This document shows positions 32,215 through 33,675 of a stretch of 33,675 nucleotides of DNA, one piece after another. The position numbers and the translations under genes are program-made. The notes beneath the pieces were generated by a model. That model saw nothing but the letters and a program-made list of their open reading frames with translations, ran no database searches and was not told the DNA's origin. Numbering within the stretch: the first letter of the stretch is position 1; each line of letters starts with the position of its first letter. This stretch comes from Micromonospora andamanensis (lineage in GTDB: Bacteria; Actinomycetota; Actinomycetes; Mycobacteriales; Micromonosporaceae): contig NZ_BOOZ01000064.1 of assembly GCF_016863495.1 (NCBI RefSeq), positions 1-33,675 of the forward strand, written 5' to 3'.

Positions 32215-32285
32215 GCGAGCGAGCCATTGGGTTCAGCAGTGCGGCGTCTCACGCTGCCGGTGAGCGAAGCGAGGCGGCGGCGTGA
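32211..32285 (+). CDS. 24-codon mini-ORF encoded by the first repeat copy
   Basis: GTG 32211 overlaps the cobT stop (GTGA). The frame encodes a 24-residue Ser/Ala/Glu/Arg peptide (MSERAIGFSSAASHAAG...) and stops at TGA 32283-32285, which overlaps the next mini-ORF start. No domain; probably a coupling device or chance product of the repeat. Confidence 0.3.
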   Translation: MSERAIGFSSAASHAAGERSEAAA

Positions 32286-32368
32286 GTGAGCGGAGCGAGC
32301 GAGCCATTGGGTTCAGCAGTGCGGCGTCTCACGCTGCCGGTGAGCGAAGCGAGGCGGCGGCGTGAGTG
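32213..32368 (+). repeat. Tandem direct repeat, two 76-bp identical copies with 80-bp period
   Basis: Bases 32213-32288 and 32293-32368 are identical and spaced by 4 nt. Each copy contains GAGCGAGCC, CATTGGGTTC, a GTCTCACGC...GCGTGAG dyad and GAAGCGAGG, and ends in GTGAGTG. The second copy supplies both the GAGG ribosome-binding site and the GTG start of cysG. The element resembles SERSER-encoding repeats that I recall from Micromonospora genomes. Confidence 0.9.
32282..32365 (+). CDS. 27-codon mini-ORF encoded by the second repeat copy
   Basis: GTG 32282 overlaps the previous stop (GTGA). The frame encodes MSERSERAIGFSSAASHAAG and seven more residues and stops at TGA 32363-32365, overlapping the cysG start GTG 32362 as GTGA. 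Its ribosome-binding site is the GAGG of copy one. Confidence 0.3.
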   Translation: MSERSERAIGFSSAASHAAGERSEAAA

Positions 32369-33618
32369 CCAACGCGTACCCCCTCGGGCTGCGGCTGGCC
32401 GGCCTGCGCGTGGTCGTGGTCGGTGGGGGGACGGTCGCCACGCGGCGCGTCCCGGCCCTGCTGGACGCGGGCGCGGATGTCCTGCTGGTGGCACCGGATC
32501 TCACCCCGGCGCTGCGGGCGCACGTCGACGCCGGGCGGCTGCAGTGGGTGCCGCGCCGGTTCGCTCCCGACGATCTTGACGGTGCCTGGCTGGTGCAGGT
32601 CGCCATCGACGACCCGGTCGCGGCGGCCGAGATCAGCGCCGCCGCCGCGGCCCGTCGGATCTTCTGCGTACGCGCCGACGACCGGAACGCGGCGACGGCC
32701 TGGACCCCGGCGGTGACCCGGTACGGTCCGGTTACGGTGGCGGTGCACGGCGGCGGCGACCCACGCCGCGCGGTGAGCGTCCGCGACGCCATCCGCACTC
32801 TCCTGCAGGCCAGGACGGGCACGCTGTTGACCGGGTCGGACCCCCAGGCACCGCTGAACACCCCGCCCGGCGGCACCGGCCAGGTCTTTCTGGTCGGGTC
32901 CGGACCTGGCGACCCGGAGCTGATCACCCTGAAGGGCTGGCGACTGCTCAGCGAGGCCGACGTGGTCGTCGCCGACCGGCTGGTGCCCGGGTTGCTCCTG
33001 GACGAGCTGCGCACCGGAGTGGAACTGGTTGACGCCTCGAAGATCCCCTACGGTCCGTCCCGGACGCAGGAGGAGATCAATCGGATCCTGGTGGACCGGG
33101 CATTGGCGGGAGCCTTCGTGGTCCGGCTCAAAGGCGGTGACCCGTACGTCTTCGGCCGGGGCGGAGAGGAACTGCTCGCCTGCGCCGCGGCCGGCGTACC
33201 GGTGACCGTGGTGCCGGGCGTGACCAGTTCGATAGCCGCCCCGGCGGCGGCAGGTATCCCGGTCACCCACAGGTCGGTGGCGCACGAGTTCACAGTGGTG
33301 TCCGGGCACGTCGCACCGGATTCGCCGGACTCGCTTGTCCGCTGGGACGCGCTGGCCGGTCTACGCGGCACGCTCGTGATCCTGATGGGCCTGAAGAACC
33401 TGCGGGCGATCACCAGCACGCTGCTGGCGCACGGGCGGACGGCCGGAACGCCGGCTGCCGTGGTCCAGGAGGCGACCACCGGCGGTGAGCGGGTCCTTCG
33501 CTCGACCCTCGGTGAGGTGGCCGACGCGGTGACCGCCGAAGGGCTGCGCCCACCGGCGGTAGTCGTCATCGGCGACGTCGTCGTGGCACTGGATCCGGCT
33601 GGGCTGGCCGACTCCTGA
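32362..33618 (+). CDS. cysG: Siroheme synthase-like fusion: precorrin-2 dehydrogenase and uroporphyrinogen-III C-methyltransferase
   Basis: 418 residues. Residues 1-165 are the NAD-binding precorrin-2 dehydrogenase domain (LRVVVVGGGTVATRRVPALLDAGADVLLVAPD). Residues about 172-418 are the SAM-dependent uroporphyrinogen-III methyltransferase (VFLVGSGPGDPELITLKGWRLL, then the VRLKGGDPYVFGRGGEE loop and PGVTSSIAAPAAAGIPVTHR). It makes precorrin-2, the branch to siroheme and cobalamin. GTG 32362 is provided by the tandem repeat, with GAGG 9-12 nt before it. No gene is visible in 33619-33675. Confidence 0.92.
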   Translation: MSANAYPLGLRLAGLRVVVVGGGTVATRRVPALLDAGADVLLVAPDLTPALRAHVDAGRLQWVPRRFAPDDLDGAWLVQVAIDDPVAAAEISAAAAARRIFCVRADDRNAATAWTPAVTRYGPVTVAVHGGGDPRRAVSVRDAIRTLLQARTGTLLTGSDPQAPLNTPPGGTGQVFLVGSGPGDPELITLKGWRLLSEADVVVADRLVPGLLLDELRTGVELVDASKIPYGPSRTQEEINRILVDRALAGAFVVRLKGGDPYVFGRGGEELLACAAAGVPVTVVPGVTSSIAAPAAAGIPVTHRSVAHEFTVVSGHVAPDSPDSLVRWDALAGLRGTLVILMGLKNLRAITSTLLAHGRTAGTPAAVVQEATTGGERVLRSTLGEVADAVTAEGLRPPAVVVIGDVVVALDPAGLADS

Positions 33619-33675
33619 TCGGCTTGCCTTGGACCGGGGGCGGGCCTTCCGGTTCGGGGTGGTTGCGGTTGGGGG

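Noticed and set aside
1..33675. CRISPR array or insertion sequence with terminal repeats
   Set aside because: No regularly spaced short repeats and no transposase or integrase motifs were seen; the only tandem repeat is the two-copy element at 32213-32368.

Overview
The window looks like chromosome of a high-GC actinobacterium, most probably Micromonosporaceae (Micromonospora-like). GTG starts are frequent and 4-bp stop/start overlaps (ATGA, GTGA) are common. Three genes have a TANNNT -10 box 6-7 nt before the start codon, as expected for leaderless transcripts. A repeat encoding SERSER-type peptides, which I associate from memory with Micromonospora, lies in the cobalamin genes. The genus assignment is inference; no database was searched.

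The window has two parts split by a tRNA-Arg(UCU) gene at about 14.02-14.10 kb. The left part (1-14,000) is accessory and eroded. It holds an AlaRS-like gene cut by a nonsense codon, a Tat-exported DJ-1/PfpI protein, the tail of a FAD monooxygenase, a metal (Zn/Mn-type) ABC transporter operon headed by an uncatalogued 39-residue ORF, and an ECF sigma factor with a short zf-HC2 anti-sigma factor. Next come copper export genes (copZ-copA), a siderophore-type ABC ATPase without its Walker A half, and a methyltransferase. A DUF692/MNIO enzyme follows, coupled to a partner protein. The partner reading frame runs into the 3' end of a dppB permease, followed by a dppC-dppD fusion and dppF with no binding protein in view. 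A beheaded DUF5615 toxin-like gene and an AT-rich strip abut the 3' end of the tRNA, as at the edge of an integrated element.

The right part (14,100-33,675) is ordered and largely intact. It holds an alpha/beta hydrolase, an HPF/RaiA-like protein, a second-type SSB, cobD-cobQ, a lipoprotein, a rhodanese, a nucleoside-kinase-like protein, an M20 dipeptidase, a small conserved-looking ORF, an ATP-dependent DNA ligase, SURF1, a CobB/CbiA-family protein, a class A penicillin-binding protein, and cobC-cobT-cysG. CysG makes precorrin-2 at the head of the corrin pathway. CobB-type and CobQ enzymes amidate the ring, CobD and CobC attach the aminopropanol arm, and CobT activates the lower ligand. The genes are scattered between housekeeping genes rather than in one operon.

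The most interesting items are the MNIO-methyltransferase-partner cassette beside copper genes and an ECF/anti-sigma pair, the chain of translationally coupled mini-ORFs made by an 80-bp-period tandem repeat between cobT and cysG, the CobB-family protein lacking its glutaminase cysteine, and the tRNA-anchored boundary with its series of truncated genes.
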